NCBI GenBank assembly: GCA_023436825.1
Contig: JAEZHS010000485.1
Location: forward strand, 1-5,648
Direction of reading: 5' to 3'
DNA length: 5,648 nt
Origin: Pseudomonadota bacterium
Lineage (GTDB): Bacteria > Pseudomonadota > Alphaproteobacteria > Reyranellales > Reyranellaceae
Below are positions 5,571-5,648 of the stretch, one piece after another (the first letter of the stretch is position 1; the number at the start of each line of letters is the position of its first letter). The notes under the pieces are model-generated. The model saw only the letters and a program-made list of their open reading frames with translations, was not told the DNA's origin and did not search any database. Both the position numbers and the translations under genes were made by a program.

Positions 5571-5648
5571 GTCATCCCGACCGGAGCCTCGCGCAGCGAG
5601 GTGCAGTGGAGGGACCTGTTCTTGTAGATGCATCGACAAGAACAGGTC
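5571..5648 (+). repeat. Intergenic repeat element, cut by the window end
   Basis: The element starts GTCATCCCGACCGGAGCC, 45 bp after the SDR stop codon. It contains a small hairpin CCTCGC-GCA-GCGAGG (5587-5601), continues GTGCAGTGGAGGGACC, and runs into the palindrome at 5613-5648. Its first bases resemble the repeat at 703-735. Elements of this form usually consist of two inverted copies around a central palindrome, so the second copy would lie beyond base 5648. That completion is a prediction; the similarity and the hairpin are seen. Confidence 0.55.
5613..5648. repeat. 36-bp near-perfect palindrome at the window end
   Basis: GACCTGTTCTTGT (5613-5625) and ACAAGAACAGGTC (5636-5648) are exact reverse complements. 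The centre GATGCATC (5627-5634) is itself palindromic, and the only mismatched pair is A5626/G5635. As RNA it would form a strong hairpin downstream of the SDR gene, possibly acting as its terminator, although no T-run is visible because the sequence ends. The arm may extend past the last base. Confidence 0.7.

Noticed and set aside
4665..5639. 324-codon minus-strand frame antisense to the SDR gene
   Set aside because: The SDR frame carries every catalytic and cofactor motif; the antisense product is His/Arg/Gly-rich and matches nothing, and its start lies in the end repeat.

Overview
This is a GC-rich (roughly two-thirds G+C) window, best explained as chromosomal DNA of an alphaproteobacterium. 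That assignment is inference: it rests on codon choice, the gene types and intergenic repeats beginning GTCAT(C/T)CCGA, which I associate from memory with Rhizobiales/Rhodospirillales-type genomes. No rRNA, tRNA, CRISPR array or transposase is visible.

Left end (1-691). A perfect hairpin-forming repeat (1-56) lies downstream of the leftward remains of a MarR-family regulator gene (87-286). Only its C-terminal third, a possible start codon and the presumed operator survive. The operator is a perfect 14-bp inverted repeat (277-313). A small antibiotic-biosynthesis-monooxygenase (ABM) domain gene (329-691) reads rightward from it. The layout suggests a divergent regulator/target pair in which the regulator has been lost by an internal deletion.

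Middle (692-3668). About 460 bp without a convincing gene (692-1151) begins with a short dispersed-type repeat. It leads to the most unusual gene of the window, an 838-residue protein (1152-3668). Its N-terminal part looks like a C39/papain-type cysteine peptidase (Cys31, His157, Asn173). It is followed by several hundred residues of Gly/Thr/Ser/Val-rich autotransporter-type beta-strand repeats. It has neither a recognisable signal peptide nor a C-terminal beta-barrel.

Right end (3669-5648). An AraC-family regulator (3689-4606, leftward) is divergent from a classical short-chain dehydrogenase/reductase (SDR; 4704-5525, rightward). Their 97-bp intergenic region contains a 44-bp interrupted dyad centred at 4630/4631 that overlaps a plausible promoter for the SDR gene. 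This looks like a self-contained regulator/target pair. The window ends inside an intergenic repeat whose last 36 bases form a nearly perfect palindrome, probably the centre of a longer inverted repeat continuing outside the window.
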